Below are positions 1 through 8,660 of a stretch of DNA of 64,000 nucleotides, piece after piece. The translations under genes were made by a program, and so were the position numbers. The stretch covers positions 1-64,000 of the forward strand of contig NZ_UWYY01000001.1 of NCBI RefSeq assembly GCF_900608595.1, read 5' to 3'. The first letter of the stretch is position 1. Every line of letters starts with the position of its first letter. Source of the stretch: Promicromonospora panici (GTDB lineage: Bacteria > Actinomycetota > Actinomycetes > Actinomycetales > Cellulomonadaceae). A model generated the notes under the pieces. That model saw nothing but the letters and a program-made list of their open reading frames with translations, did not search any database and was not told the origin of the DNA.

Positions 1-448
1 GCAGATCACGGCCGTCATGTCGGCCCTGGCGACCGCCGGGCTGAATCCCGTGCTGGTCGAGGTCCCGAGCGATCAGCAGCAGGGGATCGTGCTCAGCGTG
101 CAGCACGAGGGCCAAGAGGTGAACCGAGGCTCGGACATCCGGGTCGAGGTCTCGACAGGCCCGGCCGAGCCGGAGACCACGCAGGTGCCCGGGGGGCTGG
201 TCGGCGGCGACGAGAACAACGCGCGGCGGGCGCTTCAGCGTGAAGGGCTGCAGGCGGCCGTCCAGTACCAGGCGTCGGAGGACGTCGCTGAAGGGATCGT
301 CATGGACGTCAACCCGGACGAGGGCGCCGAAGTGCAGCCGAACAGCCAGGTGCAGGTGATCGTGTCGTCCGGTCCCGCGATCGGGTTCCCGGAGCCGTCG
401 GAGGATCCGAGCAACCCCGGGGGCGGCAACGGCAACGGCAACGGCTAG
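1..448 (+). CDS. C-terminal end of a PASTA-domain penicillin-binding protein (5' truncated by the window)
   Basis: The open frame runs in from the left edge (first whole codon at 2) to a TAG at 446-448; about 148 residues are visible. They form two PASTA repeats, the small domains that bind muropeptide or beta-lactam at the end of class A penicillin-binding proteins and Ser/Thr kinases, each closing with a VxVSTGP or VxVSSGP strand. A Pro/Gly/Asn-rich tail (GNGNGNG) follows. In actinobacteria a PonA-type bifunctional transglycosylase/transpeptidase typically lies just upstream of rpsF-ssb-rpsR-rplI, as here, so a peptidoglycan synthase is the likely identity. The catalytic part is outside the window, so a PASTA kinase is not strictly excluded. 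Confidence 0.85.
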   Translation, partial: QITAVMSALATAGLNPVLVEVPSDQQQGIVLSVQHEGQEVNRGSDIRVEVSTGPAEPETTQVPGGLVGGDENNARRALQREGLQAAVQYQASEDVAEGIVMDVNPDEGAEVQPNSQVQVIVSSGPAIGFPEPSEDPSNPGGGNGNGNG

Positions 449-471
449 CGCCGTCGTCCGCGATGCCCGTT

Positions 472-503
472 GAGGGGCCGCCTTCTGCGGGAGGCGGCCC
501 CTC
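472..503 (+). terminator. Hairpin terminator after the PASTA protein
   Basis: Perfect 11-bp stem GAGGGGCCGCC / GGCGGCCCCTC with a 10-nt loop, 24 nt after the stop codon. There is no U-tract, as is common in high-GC actinobacteria. Confidence 0.7.
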
Positions 504-610
504 TGCCGGTTGTCGGACGGCGGAGGCAGCTCTGTGAGAGGACTCTCGCGCGCTCGATTCCGCCGTTTCGCACATGGCGGGTAGGCTTGGCCACTGCTGT
601 GAACCCTCCT

Positions 611-629
611 GTCACGGATAGACCGTGAC
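611..629 (+). other. Short perfect hairpin in the rpsF leader
   Basis: GTCACGG-ATAGA-CCGTGAC, a 7-bp perfect stem ending 30 nt before the rpsF start. Many bacteria have an autoregulatory S6:S18 binding structure in this leader with a conserved CCG, and CCG occurs at the 5' side of the right arm here. Whether this is that structure is inference. Confidence 0.3.
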
Positions 630-658
630 CGCTGAGACCAGAGGAGGTGGGTATACAC

Positions 659-949
659 ATGCGTCAGTACGAACTGATGGTGATCCTGGACCCGGAGGTC
701 GAGGAGCGCACCGTTGCCCCGTCGCTCGACAAGTACCTGTCGGTCATCACGACCGAGGGTGGCTCCGTCGACAAGGTGGACATCTGGGGGCGCCGCCGTC
801 TGGCTTTCGACATCGCGAAGAAGTCCGAGGGCATCTACGCCGTGGTCGACTTCACCGCGACGTCTGCCACCGCCAAGGAGCTGGACCGTCAGCTCGGCCT
901 CAACGAGGTCGTGCTCCGGACCAAGATCCTGCGCACCGGCGACAAGTGA
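659..949 (+). CDS. rpsF: Ribosomal protein bS6
   Basis: 96-residue small-subunit protein S6, which pairs with S18 on the platform of the 30S subunit. The start [16 protein letters not shown] and the [10 protein letters not shown] segment are typical of S6, and the length matches the family. I chose ATG 659 because a strong Shine-Dalgarno (AGAGGAGGTG, 640-649) precedes it; the upstream in-frame GTG at 647 lies within that site. It is first of the conserved cluster rpsF-ssb-rpsR-rplI, all on the plus strand. Confidence 0.97.
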   Translation: MRQYELMVILDPEVEERTVAPSLDKYLSVITTEGGSVDKVDIWGRRRLAFDIAKKSEGIYAVVDFTATSATAKELDRQLGLNEVVLRTKILRTGDK

Positions 950-1059
950 GTCGTCCGAACTGAACTCTCTACGCCCGCGCGAGTGTCAGTGGCTCGTGGT
1001 TGCATTCACTGCGAACCCGGATACCGCGTACGGAACGTCGACTGAATCGAGGAATTGGC

Positions 1060-1608
1060 ATGGCTGGTGAAACTGTCATCACAGTGATCGGGAACCTCAC
1101 GGGGGATCCGGAACTGCGCTTCACCCCTTCAGGTGCTGCGGTCGCCAACTTCACGGTGGCGTCGACCCCGCGTACCTTCGACCGCCAGAGCAACGAGTGG
1201 AAGGACGGGGAAACCCTGTTCATGCGCTGCTCGATCTGGCGCGAGGCCGCGGAGAACGTCGCGGAGTCGCTGACCAAGGGCACGCGCGTCATCGCGCAGG
1301 GTCGCCTGGTCCAGCGCTCCTACGAGACCCGTGAGGGCGAGAAGCGAACCGTCGTGGAGCTGCAGGTGGACGAGATCGGTCCGTCCCTGCGCTACGCCAC
1401 GGCCAAGGTCACCCGGGCCCAGCGGTCCGGCGGTGGCGGCGGCTTCGGTGGCGGCGGCGGTGGCTTCAACGGTGGCGGCGCCCAGCAGGGCGGCGGCTCC
1501 GGCGGAGGATTCAGTTCTTCCGGTGGCGGTCAGAGCAACGACGACCCGTGGGCCACGGCAGGCCCGGCGTCGTCCGGTGGTTCGTTCTCGGACGACCCGC
1601 CGTTCTGA
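1060..1608 (+). CDS. ssb: Single-stranded DNA-binding protein
   Basis: 182-residue SSB that coats single-stranded DNA in replication and repair. An N-terminal OB fold (about residues 1-115, with [18 protein letters not shown] and the [10 protein letters not shown]-like strand) is followed by a Gly-rich disordered linker and the acidic C-terminal tip SDDPPF that recruits partner proteins. ATG 1060 gives the normal N-terminus [13 protein letters not shown]; the frame extends upstream to 1000 without homology. It sits between rpsF and rpsR, the usual actinobacterial order. Confidence 0.97.
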   Translation: MAGETVITVIGNLTGDPELRFTPSGAAVANFTVASTPRTFDRQSNEWKDGETLFMRCSIWREAAENVAESLTKGTRVIAQGRLVQRSYETREGEKRTVVELQVDEIGPSLRYATAKVTRAQRSGGGGGFGGGGGGFNGGGAQQGGGSGGGFSSSGGGQSNDDPWATAGPASSGGSFSDDPPF

Positions 1609-1687
1609 TCGGCACCCCCCAGTTCACACTTTTTGTTCGCGCGGCCTGCCAGGCCGAGCGGGCAGCACCTGACGAAGGAGCAACACC

Positions 1688-1924
1688 ATGGCGAAGCCTG
1701 TGGTGCGCAAGCCCAAGAAGAAGATCAACCCGCTGAAGTCGGCGAAGATCAACAACATCGACTACAAGGACACGGCGCTGCTGCGCAAGTTCATCTCCGA
1801 CCGCGGGAAGATCCGCGCTCGTCGTGTCACCGGCGTCTCCGTGCAGGAGCAGCGTCAGATCGCGAAGGCCGTGAAGAACGCCCGCGAGATGGCCCTGCTG
1901 CCGTACACGTCGACGGCTCGCTGA
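1688..1924 (+). CDS. rpsR: Ribosomal protein bS18
   Basis: 78-residue S18, the S6 partner in the 30S platform. It has the basic N-terminus [16 protein letters not shown] and the conserved [19 protein letters not shown] core. There are no cysteines, so this is not a zinc-binding C+ paralog. Shine-Dalgarno GAAGGAG lies at 1674-1680. Only 17 nt separate its stop from rplI. Confidence 0.97.
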   Translation: MAKPVVRKPKKKINPLKSAKINNIDYKDTALLRKFISDRGKIRARRVTGVSVQEQRQIAKAVKNAREMALLPYTSTAR

Positions 1925-1941
1925 GGAAGGGATCGAGAACA

Positions 1942-2391
1942 ATGGCAAAGCTGATCCTGACCCACGAGGTGACCGGCCTGGGTGAGCCCGGCGACGTGGT
2001 TGAGGTCAAGGACGGGTACGCCCGTAACTTCCTCATCCCGCGTTCGCTGGCGACGCCCTGGACCAAGGGCGCCGAGTCCGACATCAACGCGATCCGCAAG
2101 GCTCGCAAGAGCCGCGAGATCGCCTCGCTGGACGACGCGAAGGCCCTGGCCGACTCGCTGTCCGCGAAGCCGGTGACCGTCACGGCGAACGCCGGCCCCG
2201 GTGGTCGTCTGTTCGGTGCGGTGACCACGGCGGACATCGCCGGTGCGGTTGCCGCCGCCGGTGGCCCGTCCGTCGACAAGCGCAAGATCGAGATTGGTCA
2301 GTCCATCAAGACGACCGGCGAGTACACCGTCGCGATCCGCCTGCACCCTGAGGTGTCGGCCAAGATCGGCGTGAAGGTCGTCGCCGGCTGA
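1942..2391 (+). CDS. rplI: Ribosomal protein bL9
   Basis: 149-residue L9 of the large subunit at the base of the L1 stalk. The N-terminal RNA-binding domain ([36 protein letters not shown]) is joined by a long helix (about 45-80) to the C-terminal domain (GRLFGAVT..., ending VKVVAG). ATG 1942 is the family start, with a purine-rich site (GGAAGGG) upstream. It is the last gene of the operon, followed by a hairpin terminator. Confidence 0.97.
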   Translation: MAKLILTHEVTGLGEPGDVVEVKDGYARNFLIPRSLATPWTKGAESDINAIRKARKSREIASLDDAKALADSLSAKPVTVTANAGPGGRLFGAVTTADIAGAVAAAGGPSVDKRKIEIGQSIKTTGEYTVAIRLHPEVSAKIGVKVVAG

Positions 2392-2422
2392 GCTAGCGCT
2401 GAGCCGATCGTCTGATCGCGAG

Positions 2423-2458
2423 AGGCCCCGGCCTTCCCCTCGTGGGGAGCCGGGGCCT
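2423..2458 (+). terminator. Terminator of the rpsF-rplI operon
   Basis: Ten-base-pair stem AGGCCCCGGC / GCCGGGGCCT with a second inner CCCC/GGGG pairing in the loop, followed by TCTGCTG, 31 nt after the rplI stop. The rest of the gap to 2591 shows nothing I can assign. Confidence 0.8.
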
Positions 2459-2591
2459 TCTGCTGTGCGGAGGTGCGGTGTGCGGACGCCGGGTAGCTGG
2501 CCAAGGTCCGCCTCGAGCACACGTTGCGCATGGATCCGGGGCGATCTGCATGCGTAACCGTGTGGTCGAAGCGGACTTCGCTCGGTCGGCA

Positions 2592-3926
2592 TTACGGGAC
2601 GGGCAGTACCTCCGACTCGTTCGAGAGCAGCGCGTCCAGGGTCAGCGCCGCGGTCCAGGAGAATCGGCGGGTTCCCCGGCCCGCTCCCGTGTCGGGGTCG
2701 GCGTACTCGGGGAATCCCTCCGGTGCGGCGACGGTGAAATGCTCTCCCAGACGGGCGGCGAGATCGTCGCGGCCGAGCGCGCGGGCGGCGCGCAGCAGCA
2801 GCCACGACATGTTGAACCAGGCGGGCCCGCGCCAGTACAGGGCGGGGTCGAACGTCGGGTCCTCACGCGACGTGCTTGGCAGGAACGGCCCGCCGCCGAG
2901 GAATCCGGGACCGGCGAGCGTCGCCAGCAGACGCGCAGTCCGGCCCTGAGCCAGGCTTCTGGCGAGCAGCAGAGGCACCAGCCCGTTCACCGTCGCCCGC
3001 CGAACCCGCTCCCCGGTCGTGTCGTCCAGCGCTACATACAGTCCGAGGTCGTCGTTCCACAGGTGCGCGTCCATCGCGGTGATCACGCGCTCGGCAGCCG
3101 TCTCGTGCGCACCGGCGTCGGCACCAGTCCCAGCACTGCCGTTGACGCCCCACGGCGCGCCGCCTCCGGCGTCGGCCAGCGCTCCCGCCATCCGGGCCAG
3201 GGCGAGCTCTGAGACCGCCAGGACCGAGGCGAACAAGGGGCAGACCATCGCGAAGCCGATCGGGACGTCGTCGGCGCAGCCGGCGTCGCGGTAGGCCTCG
3301 GCGAGGCGGTAGTAGCGACGGTAGTCGCGGCTGCCCGGCCGCTCGCCGGTCCCGGCGTGCCGCAGGTCCGGCCGTCGGATGGCGGTGCGCGCCTCCGGGG
3401 GCACGCGTTCGAGCGCGGCGTCCCACAGCGGCGAGTTGTCCGTACCGGTCTCCCACGGATGCTTCGTCACCGGCAGGCCGACGGCGCCCGCTCGCGGGCC
3501 GTGCAGGTACTCGTGCCAGCGCGCGAGCCGGGGATATAGCCGCGCGAGAAACCCCTCCCGCGCCGAACCCGCAGGGTCCGAGCAGTGCACGAGCCACGCG
3601 GCCCAGGCGTGTACGGGCGGCTGCACCAGCCCCGAGGTGGCGGACCGCCAGAACTCCGCGCCGGGCGCGTAGTCGTCGTCGCGCCCGACGTCGTAGACGA
3701 TCTGCGGCACGCGCCCGTCGGGCCACTGGGCGTCGAGGAGCGTGACGAGCTCCGCCCGTGCGCGTCCCGGCGTCCGGTGCCGTGTGCCGATCGCGACGAA
3801 CGCCGAGTCCCAGCTCCACTGGTGCGGGTACAGCCCGGTGGCGGGGACGGTGTAGCGGCCGGTCCAGTTGGTCTCGAGGACGCGCGCGGCGGCATCGACG
3901 GCGTCTTCCTCAAAGTCCTTGTGCAT
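2592..3926 (-). CDS. GH63-like glycoside hydrolase (MGH1-type)
   Basis: 444-residue cytoplasmic enzyme with no signal peptide. The (alpha/alpha)6-barrel style sequence has YPHQWSWDSAF, QWPDGRVPQIVY and RGPAWFNMSW segments typical of GH63/GH15-like hydrolases, including actinobacterial glucosylglycerate and mannosylglycerate hydrolases. The acidic residues of the WDSAF and YWRGPAW regions are the likely active-site zone. The gene is divergent from an ABC sugar importer and near a ROK regulator, so it probably cleaves the imported glycoside. The start codon lies 6 nt behind a TATTGT hexamer with no clear ribosome binding site, suggesting a leaderless transcript. The exact substrate cannot be read from sequence. 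Confidence 0.8.
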   Translation of the reverse strand: MHKDFEEDAVDAAARVLETNWTGRYTVPATGLYPHQWSWDSAFVAIGTRHRTPGRARAELVTLLDAQWPDGRVPQIVYDVGRDDDYAPGAEFWRSATSGLVQPPVHAWAAWLVHCSDPAGSAREGFLARLYPRLARWHEYLHGPRAGAVGLPVTKHPWETGTDNSPLWDAALERVPPEARTAIRRPDLRHAGTGERPGSRDYRRYYRLAEAYRDAGCADDVPIGFAMVCPLFASVLAVSELALARMAGALADAGGGAPWGVNGSAGTGADAGAHETAAERVITAMDAHLWNDDLGLYVALDDTTGERVRRATVNGLVPLLLARSLAQGRTARLLATLAGPGFLGGGPFLPSTSREDPTFDPALYWRGPAWFNMSWLLLRAARALGRDDLAARLGEHFTVAAPEGFPEYADPDTGAGRGTRRFSWTAALTLDALLSNESEVLPVP

Positions 3927-3986
3927 CTTTCGACAATAGGTTAGACATAAGTGCCAGATCCACTCACTCGATGACGAGGAGATGCC
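3927..3986. promoter_or_regulatory. Divergent promoter region of the glycoside locus
   Basis: 60-bp gap between the GH63-like gene (minus) and the binding-protein gene (plus), locally AT-richer than its surroundings. The minus-strand -10 TATTGT is at 3933-3938. The plus gene has the ribosome binding site GACGAGGAG at 3973-3981. I see no perfect ROK operator palindrome. Confidence 0.55.
3933..3938 (-). promoter_or_regulatory. -10 TATTGT for the GH63-like gene
   Basis: Hexamer with a 6-nt spacer to the ATG at 3926. Confidence 0.5.
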
Positions 3987-5390
3987 ATGTTCCGGCAGAA
4001 CCGGGCGGCCGTGGGTCGCCTGACGATCGCAGCATCAGCGGCCGCCGCCACGGCCCTGACGCTCACCGCCTGCGGCAGCGGCGGCCCGGAGTCCGACGGG
4101 ATCATCACCGTCTGGACCGTCGAGACCCAGCCCGAACGCCTCGCGATCCAGCAGGCCGCGATGGACGCCTGGGCCGAGGACGCCGGCGTCGAGACGGATC
4201 TGGTGCCGGTCGAGGAGGACCAGGTCTCCCAGCTCCTGTCCGCCGCGGCGCTCTCCGGCGACGACATGCCAGACGTGGTCAATGCGATCAGCCCCGGGCT
4301 GGTCCGGTCCTTCGACCGCGACGGCTACCTCGACCGCGACGCCGCGGCGGAGGTGGTCGAGGCGCTCGGCGAGGACACGTTCACGCCGGAGGCCCTGGAG
4401 CTGACCTCGGACGGCGACGAGCTGCTCGCCGTGCCGTCGGATGCCTGGCCGATGATGGTCTACTACCGCACGGACCTCTTCGAGGAGGCCGGGTTGGAGC
4501 CGCCCACCACGTACGACGACCTGCGCGCGGCGGCCGAGCAGCTCACCACCGACGGACGGTACGGGATCACGTTGGCCACCGACGCGGCCGATCCGTTCAC
4601 GCAGCAGACGCTGGAGTTCCTGGCGCAGGGCAACGGCTGCGAGCTGGTGGACGACGCGGGCGAAGCGACCCTCGACAGCCCCGAGTGCACCGAGACGATC
4701 GAGCTCTACGCCGACCTGGTCGGCGAGCTCTCGCCGGACGGCACGCAGGGCGTCGAGTCGACACGGTCCTCCTACTTCGCCGGGCAGGCCGCGATGGCCG
4801 TCTGGTCGTCGTTCCTGCTGGACGAGATGGCGGGCCTGCGCGAGGAGTTCACGCCGTCGTGCGACGAGTGCGCCGACGACCCGGGCTGGCTCGCCGAGAA
4901 CACCGCCGTCGTCCCCGTGGTGGAGGGACCGTCCTCGGGCGGGGAGGCCGCCGGGTACGTCGAGTTCGTGTCCTGGGGCATCACCGATGGCGCGGACCCG
5001 GAGACCACGGACTTCGTGGAGTACATGATGTCCGACGCGTACGTGGACTGGCTGTCGATGGCGCCCGAGGGCAAGGTGCCCGTACGCACGGGAACCGCCG
5101 ACAGCCCCACCGAGTACACGGATGCGTGGTCCGAGCTGGAGATCGGCGTCGACTCCAAGAAGACGTTCTCCGACGTCTGGCCGACCGAGGTGACCGACAC
5201 GCTCGCCGCGGCTCCCGAAGCCGCGGACCGCTGGGCGCTGCCGCAGGGGCAGGGCGCCATCCTCGGCCCGATCACGAGCGAGCTGCCGCTGGCCAAGGCC
5301 GCGGCCGACCTCGGGTCCGGAAGCATCGACGCCGCCCAGGCCCAGACGACCATGCAGGACGCGGTGTCGGACATAGCCGGCCGCGACTGA
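3987..5390 (+). CDS. ABC transporter sugar-binding lipoprotein (family 1)
   Basis: 467-residue solute-binding protein of a carbohydrate ABC importer. It has a lipoprotein signal with lipobox LTAC (Cys29), so it is anchored to the outer face of the membrane. ITVWTVETQPERLAIQQAA, NAISPGLVRSFDRDGYL and the aromatic pair YYRTDLFEEAGLEPPTTYDDL are typical of family 1 sugar-binding proteins. Cys residues near 215-235 and 290-300 may form disulfides. It is first of importer genes 3987-7259. A long hairpin (repeat family A) sits between it and the permeases, which may stabilise its part of the message. The ligand is unknown; the neighbouring GH63-like hydrolase suggests a small glycoside. Confidence 0.9.
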   Translation: MFRQNRAAVGRLTIAASAAAATALTLTACGSGGPESDGIITVWTVETQPERLAIQQAAMDAWAEDAGVETDLVPVEEDQVSQLLSAAALSGDDMPDVVNAISPGLVRSFDRDGYLDRDAAAEVVEALGEDTFTPEALELTSDGDELLAVPSDAWPMMVYYRTDLFEEAGLEPPTTYDDLRAAAEQLTTDGRYGITLATDAADPFTQQTLEFLAQGNGCELVDDAGEATLDSPECTETIELYADLVGELSPDGTQGVESTRSSYFAGQAAMAVWSSFLLDEMAGLREEFTPSCDECADDPGWLAENTAVVPVVEGPSSGGEAAGYVEFVSWGITDGADPETTDFVEYMMSDAYVDWLSMAPEGKVPVRTGTADSPTEYTDAWSELEIGVDSKKTFSDVWPTEVTDTLAAAPEAADRWALPQGQGAILGPITSELPLAKAAADLGSGSIDAAQAQTTMQDAVSDIAGRD

Positions 5391-5398
5391 ACCTGTTG

Positions 5399-5459
5399 GT
5401 TGTGGGCGTGATCGTTGCGGCTATGCGCCCGTTTTAGGCGCAACGATCACGCCCACAAC
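5399..5459. repeat. Dispersed palindrome family A, copy 1 (inverted orientation)
   Basis: Perfect 21-bp inverted arms (5399-5419 and 5439-5459, beginning GTTGTGGGCGTGATCG) around a 19-nt loop. The loop is the reverse complement of the loops in copies 2 and 3, so this copy is inserted in the opposite direction. A partial extra arm end (GCGCCCACAACA) follows at 5466-5477. It starts 9 nt after the binding-protein stop. Confidence 0.9.
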
Positions 5460-5499
5460 AGAGCAGCGCCCACAACAAAGCAGGAGGAGGGAGGTTGGG

Positions 5500-6393
5500 A
5501 TGGCGTCCAAGCTGCGGGGGTTCGAGAACCGGGACGGGATCACGCTTGTCGCGCCGGTGACCCTGGTGGTGGCCGCGATCATCGTGGTCCCCATCGTGTG
5601 GACGGTGGTGCTGTCGTTCCAGGACGCGCGGTACGTGGACGTGGCGCGCAACGGGCTCTTCAACGAGGTCACGCTCGAGAACTATGCGAACGTGCTCACC
5701 GCCCCCGCGTTCTGGCAGTCGCTGCTCACCACCGTCGAGTACTCGGTGGCCACCACCGTCGGCTCGATCACGGTGGGTCTCGTGGCGGCGCTCGCGTTCC
5801 GGGACCGGTTCCGGTTCCGCGCGCCGCTGCGCGCGGTGATGCTGCTCCCGTACGTCGCGCCGGTCGTGGCCACGACCTTCGTCTGGCAGGTCGCGCTGAA
5901 TCCGCAGTACGGCGTCGTGAACGCGATCGGGACGCAGATGCTCGGCTGGGAGCACCCGGTCAACTTCCTGGCGTCGGCGCCGACGGCACTCCTGACCGTC
6001 ATCGTCTACGACATCTGGCGGTACTTCCCGTTCGCGTTCCTGTTCCTCGGGGCGGCCCTGACGGGCCTGAGCCGTGAGATCGAGGAGGCCGCGGTGGTCG
6101 ACGGCGCGACGCCGCTGCAGAAGTTCTGGTTCGTGGTGCTGCCGCAGCTGCTGCCCACGGTCGCTCTGCTGGTGCTGTTCCGCATGGTGATGGCCTTCAA
6201 CGAGTTCGAGGACGTCTACCTGCTCACCGGCGGCGCCGCCGGCACGCAGGTGGCCTCCGTGCGGGTGTTCGAGCAGCTCACCGGTTCGAGCGACATCGGC
6301 GGCGCGAGTGCCACCGCCGCGGTGATGGCCGTGTTCCTGGGCGTCGCGCTGGCGTTCTACCTGCGCCTGACGGCCCGGCAGAGGGAGGCGTGA
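5500..6393 (+). CDS. ABC transporter permease, MalF-type
   Basis: 297-residue inner-membrane permease with six predicted membrane segments, the first at about 20-42. The EAA loop that contacts the ATPase is visible as EEAAVVDGATPLQKFWFVVLP near residues 203-223. ATG 5500 is preceded by the strong site AGGAGGAGGGA (5482-5492). It overlaps the second permease by the TGATG arrangement. No ATPase gene is present in the locus; a shared MsiK-type ATPase encoded elsewhere would be normal for actinobacterial sugar importers. Confidence 0.92.
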   Translation: MASKLRGFENRDGITLVAPVTLVVAAIIVVPIVWTVVLSFQDARYVDVARNGLFNEVTLENYANVLTAPAFWQSLLTTVEYSVATTVGSITVGLVAALAFRDRFRFRAPLRAVMLLPYVAPVVATTFVWQVALNPQYGVVNAIGTQMLGWEHPVNFLASAPTALLTVIVYDIWRYFPFAFLFLGAALTGLSREIEEAAVVDGATPLQKFWFVVLPQLLPTVALLVLFRMVMAFNEFEDVYLLTGGAAGTQVASVRVFEQLTGSSDIGGASATAAVMAVFLGVALAFYLRLTARQREA

Positions 6394-7259
6394 TGAGCGC
6401 GGTGACCGTCCAGGGCAGCGTGCTGAGGGTGCTGCGCGTCGTCGTGATCGTGGCGTTCGTGCTGGCCACCGTGCTGCCGTTCGTCTACATGCTGTCGCTG
6501 AGCTTCGTCCGCATCGACGACCTGCTCCGCGAGCCACTGCGCGTCCTGCCCGCCCTCGACCGGATCACCACGGAGACTTATCGGGAGGTGCTGGCCTCCG
6601 AGGAGGACGGCGGGTACGGGTTCGCGCGGTTCATGCGGAACTCCGCTGTAGTCGCCGTGTCGGCGTCGGCGCTGACCGTCGCCCTGGTCGTCCCGGCGTC
6701 GTACGCGCTGACACGCCTGCGGTTCGCGGGGCGCACGCAGATCTCGTGGCTGTTCCTGGCCGTGTACCTGTTCCCGACGATCATCATCGCGGTGCCGGTG
6801 TTCGTCGGATTCCAGGTGCTGGGGCTCGGGTCGTCCCTGGTGGGGCTCGTCATCGCGTACGTGGCGCTGACCGTGCCGGTCTCCGTGCACATGCTGCGCA
6901 ACTATCTGGCGGGCATCCCGGAGTCGATCGACGAGGCAGCGGTGATCGACGGCGCGTCCCGCTTCCAGATCCTGACCCGGATCACCGTGCCCCTCGCGAT
7001 GCCGACCATCATGTCGACGGCGCTGTACTCGTTCATGATCGCGTGGAACGAGTTCCTGTTCGCGCTCCTGTTCCTCTCCGCCAAGCAGGACCTGTGGACC
7101 GTCTCGCTCGGGCTGACCCGCCTCGCCGACGGTCAGGAGGTGTCGAAGACCGTCCTCATGGCGGGCAGCGTGCTCCTCACGGTGCCGATCGTGATTCTGT
7201 ACGGAATAGCGGAGCGGGCACTCACCGAGGGGCTGACGGCCGGGGCCGACAAGGGATAA
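6393..7259 (+). CDS. ABC transporter permease, MalG-type
   Basis: 288-residue permease with about six membrane segments and the EAA loop DEAAVIDGASRFQILTRITV near residues 180-200. Two starts are possible, GTG 6390 and ATG 6393; both follow GAGGGAGG (6381-6388), and I prefer ATG. It overlaps the stop of the MalF-type gene, implying coupled translation and a heterodimeric channel. Ends 28 nt before the ROK regulator. Confidence 0.92.
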   Translation: MSAVTVQGSVLRVLRVVVIVAFVLATVLPFVYMLSLSFVRIDDLLREPLRVLPALDRITTETYREVLASEEDGGYGFARFMRNSAVVAVSASALTVALVVPASYALTRLRFAGRTQISWLFLAVYLFPTIIIAVPVFVGFQVLGLGSSLVGLVIAYVALTVPVSVHMLRNYLAGIPESIDEAAVIDGASRFQILTRITVPLAMPTIMSTALYSFMIAWNEFLFALLFLSAKQDLWTVSLGLTRLADGQEVSKTVLMAGSVLLTVPIVILYGIAERALTEGLTAGADKG

Positions 7260-7287
7260 TGGGCCGAGGGGAGAACTGAGGAAAGAC

Positions 7288-8442
7288 GTGGCAGCAGGCG
7301 CGGGCGAGATCCTGCAGCTCATCAGGAGCGGACGAGCGACCACGCGCACCGAGGTGCTCGAGGCGACGGGGCTGTCGCGCGTCACCGTGGCCCAGCGGAT
7401 GGATGCCCTGGTGGCGGGCGGCGTCATCCGCGCGGCCGGTGACGCCGGAGCGACGGGCGGACGGCGGGCCGAGCGGTTCGTCTTCGACCCGACCGACTCG
7501 CTCGTGCTCGTGGCGGCCCTGGAGCTGGGTGAGGGGGAGCTCGCCGTCGTCGACCCGCACGGTGCCCTGTTGGCCCGGGCGTCCCTCGCCGTCGACCTCG
7601 CGGCCGGGCCGGACGCCGTCGTGCCGCAGGTTCTGGATGGTTTCGACACGCTCCTGGTCGACCTCGGCATCAAGCCGGACGCCGTCGGCGGCGTGGCGAT
7701 CTCCGTGCCGGGACCCGTCGACCCGGACAGCCACCGCCTGTCCGATCCGCCGGTCATGCCGGGGTGGGGCGCGTGGCCCGTCGTGGAGGCCGTGCGCGAG
7801 CGGTTCGACGTACCGGTGCACCTCGAGAACGACGCCGACGCGATGGCATACGGCGAGTTCACCGAGCTCGGCGCGCGCCGGGAGGGCCGCCCGCAGCCGT
7901 TCGTGCTGGTCAAGGTGTCGGAGTTCCTCGGGGCCGGACTCGTCATCGACGGCCGCACCTATCGTGGGACCGACGGCGGCGCCGGCGACATCGGGCACAT
8001 CGACGTGGGCGGCGACGCCGTCTGCCGGTGCGGCCGCCGAGGGTGCCTCGCCGCCGAGGCGGGCGGTGCCGCGCTGTTGCGGCGCCTCGGGGAGGCGGGG
8101 GCCGACGTCGGCTCGCTCGCCGAGCTGCGCGCGCTCGCCGAGCGTGGCGATCCGCTGGTGACCGCGGAGCTGGATCGGGCCGCCGGGCTGATCGGGAGGG
8201 TGCTGGCCGTGGTGGTCGGCGTGCTCAACCCGGCCGACCTCGTGGTGGCCGGGGAGCTGGCGGTGCCGACAGTGATCGCCGGGATCCGGGCCGGCATCTA
8301 CACGGGCGCGCAGCCCCGGGCGACGGCGCGGCTGCGGATCCGTCCGGCCGTGCTCGGGCCGGACGCCGTCCTGATCGGGCTCGCGCGGGTCGTCGTCGAC
8401 GACCGGTTCTCGGCGGAGGCGGTCGACGCCCGGCTGGGTTGA
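7288..8442 (+). CDS. ROK-family transcriptional repressor
   Basis: 384-residue ROK regulator. An N-terminal winged helix (EILQLIRSGRATTRTEVLEATGLSRVTVAQRMDALV region, residues 6-45) precedes a sugar-kinase-like domain. The zinc cluster CRCGRRGCL and the GDIGHIDVGG motif are present, as in Mlc/NagC-type proteins. GTG 7288 follows GAGGAAAG. It is the last gene of the importer operon and most likely controls the glycoside locus in response to an intracellular sugar. The operator is not identified. Confidence 0.9.
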   Translation: MAAGAGEILQLIRSGRATTRTEVLEATGLSRVTVAQRMDALVAGGVIRAAGDAGATGGRRAERFVFDPTDSLVLVAALELGEGELAVVDPHGALLARASLAVDLAAGPDAVVPQVLDGFDTLLVDLGIKPDAVGGVAISVPGPVDPDSHRLSDPPVMPGWGAWPVVEAVRERFDVPVHLENDADAMAYGEFTELGARREGRPQPFVLVKVSEFLGAGLVIDGRTYRGTDGGAGDIGHIDVGGDAVCRCGRRGCLAAEAGGAALLRRLGEAGADVGSLAELRALAERGDPLVTAELDRAAGLIGRVLAVVVGVLNPADLVVAGELAVPTVIAGIRAGIYTGAQPRATARLRIRPAVLGPDAVLIGLARVVVDDRFSAEAVDARLG

Positions 8443-8485
8443 TGACTTTCGCCGGTTGGCGGGAGCGGGTGATCTTGCGACTCTT

Positions 8486-8504
8486 TACTGAGTTGTGATC
8501 AGTA
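8486..8504. promoter_or_regulatory. Small inverted repeat upstream of the heptad-repeat gene
   Basis: TACTGA-N7-TCAGTA in the AT-richer part of the 218-bp gap. It could be an operator or part of a promoter for the gene at 8661. Nothing else is recognised in this gap. Confidence 0.3.
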
Positions 8505-8660
8505 GAACGTTCCGCCAGGCCACACCCGCCGGTACCTTCAGCGCAGACGCCCGATATGACGGGCTTCGTGCTCGCCAACGGCGGCGGGCCCGGCGAACAG
8601 GGGCGCCGGTCGGACAACTTTTCGCGGGGCAGGGACGCCCGCGGAACGAGAGGTGAACCG

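Noticed and set aside
1-2400. Replication origin near the ssb/ribosomal cluster
   Set aside because: This cluster is often not far from oriC in actinobacteria, but I see no DnaA-box cluster or dnaA/dnaN here.
5399-5459. Family A hairpins read as ordinary rho-independent terminators
   Set aside because: Sequence, including the asymmetric loop, is shared among three loci and one copy lies inside an operon; no T-tract follows.
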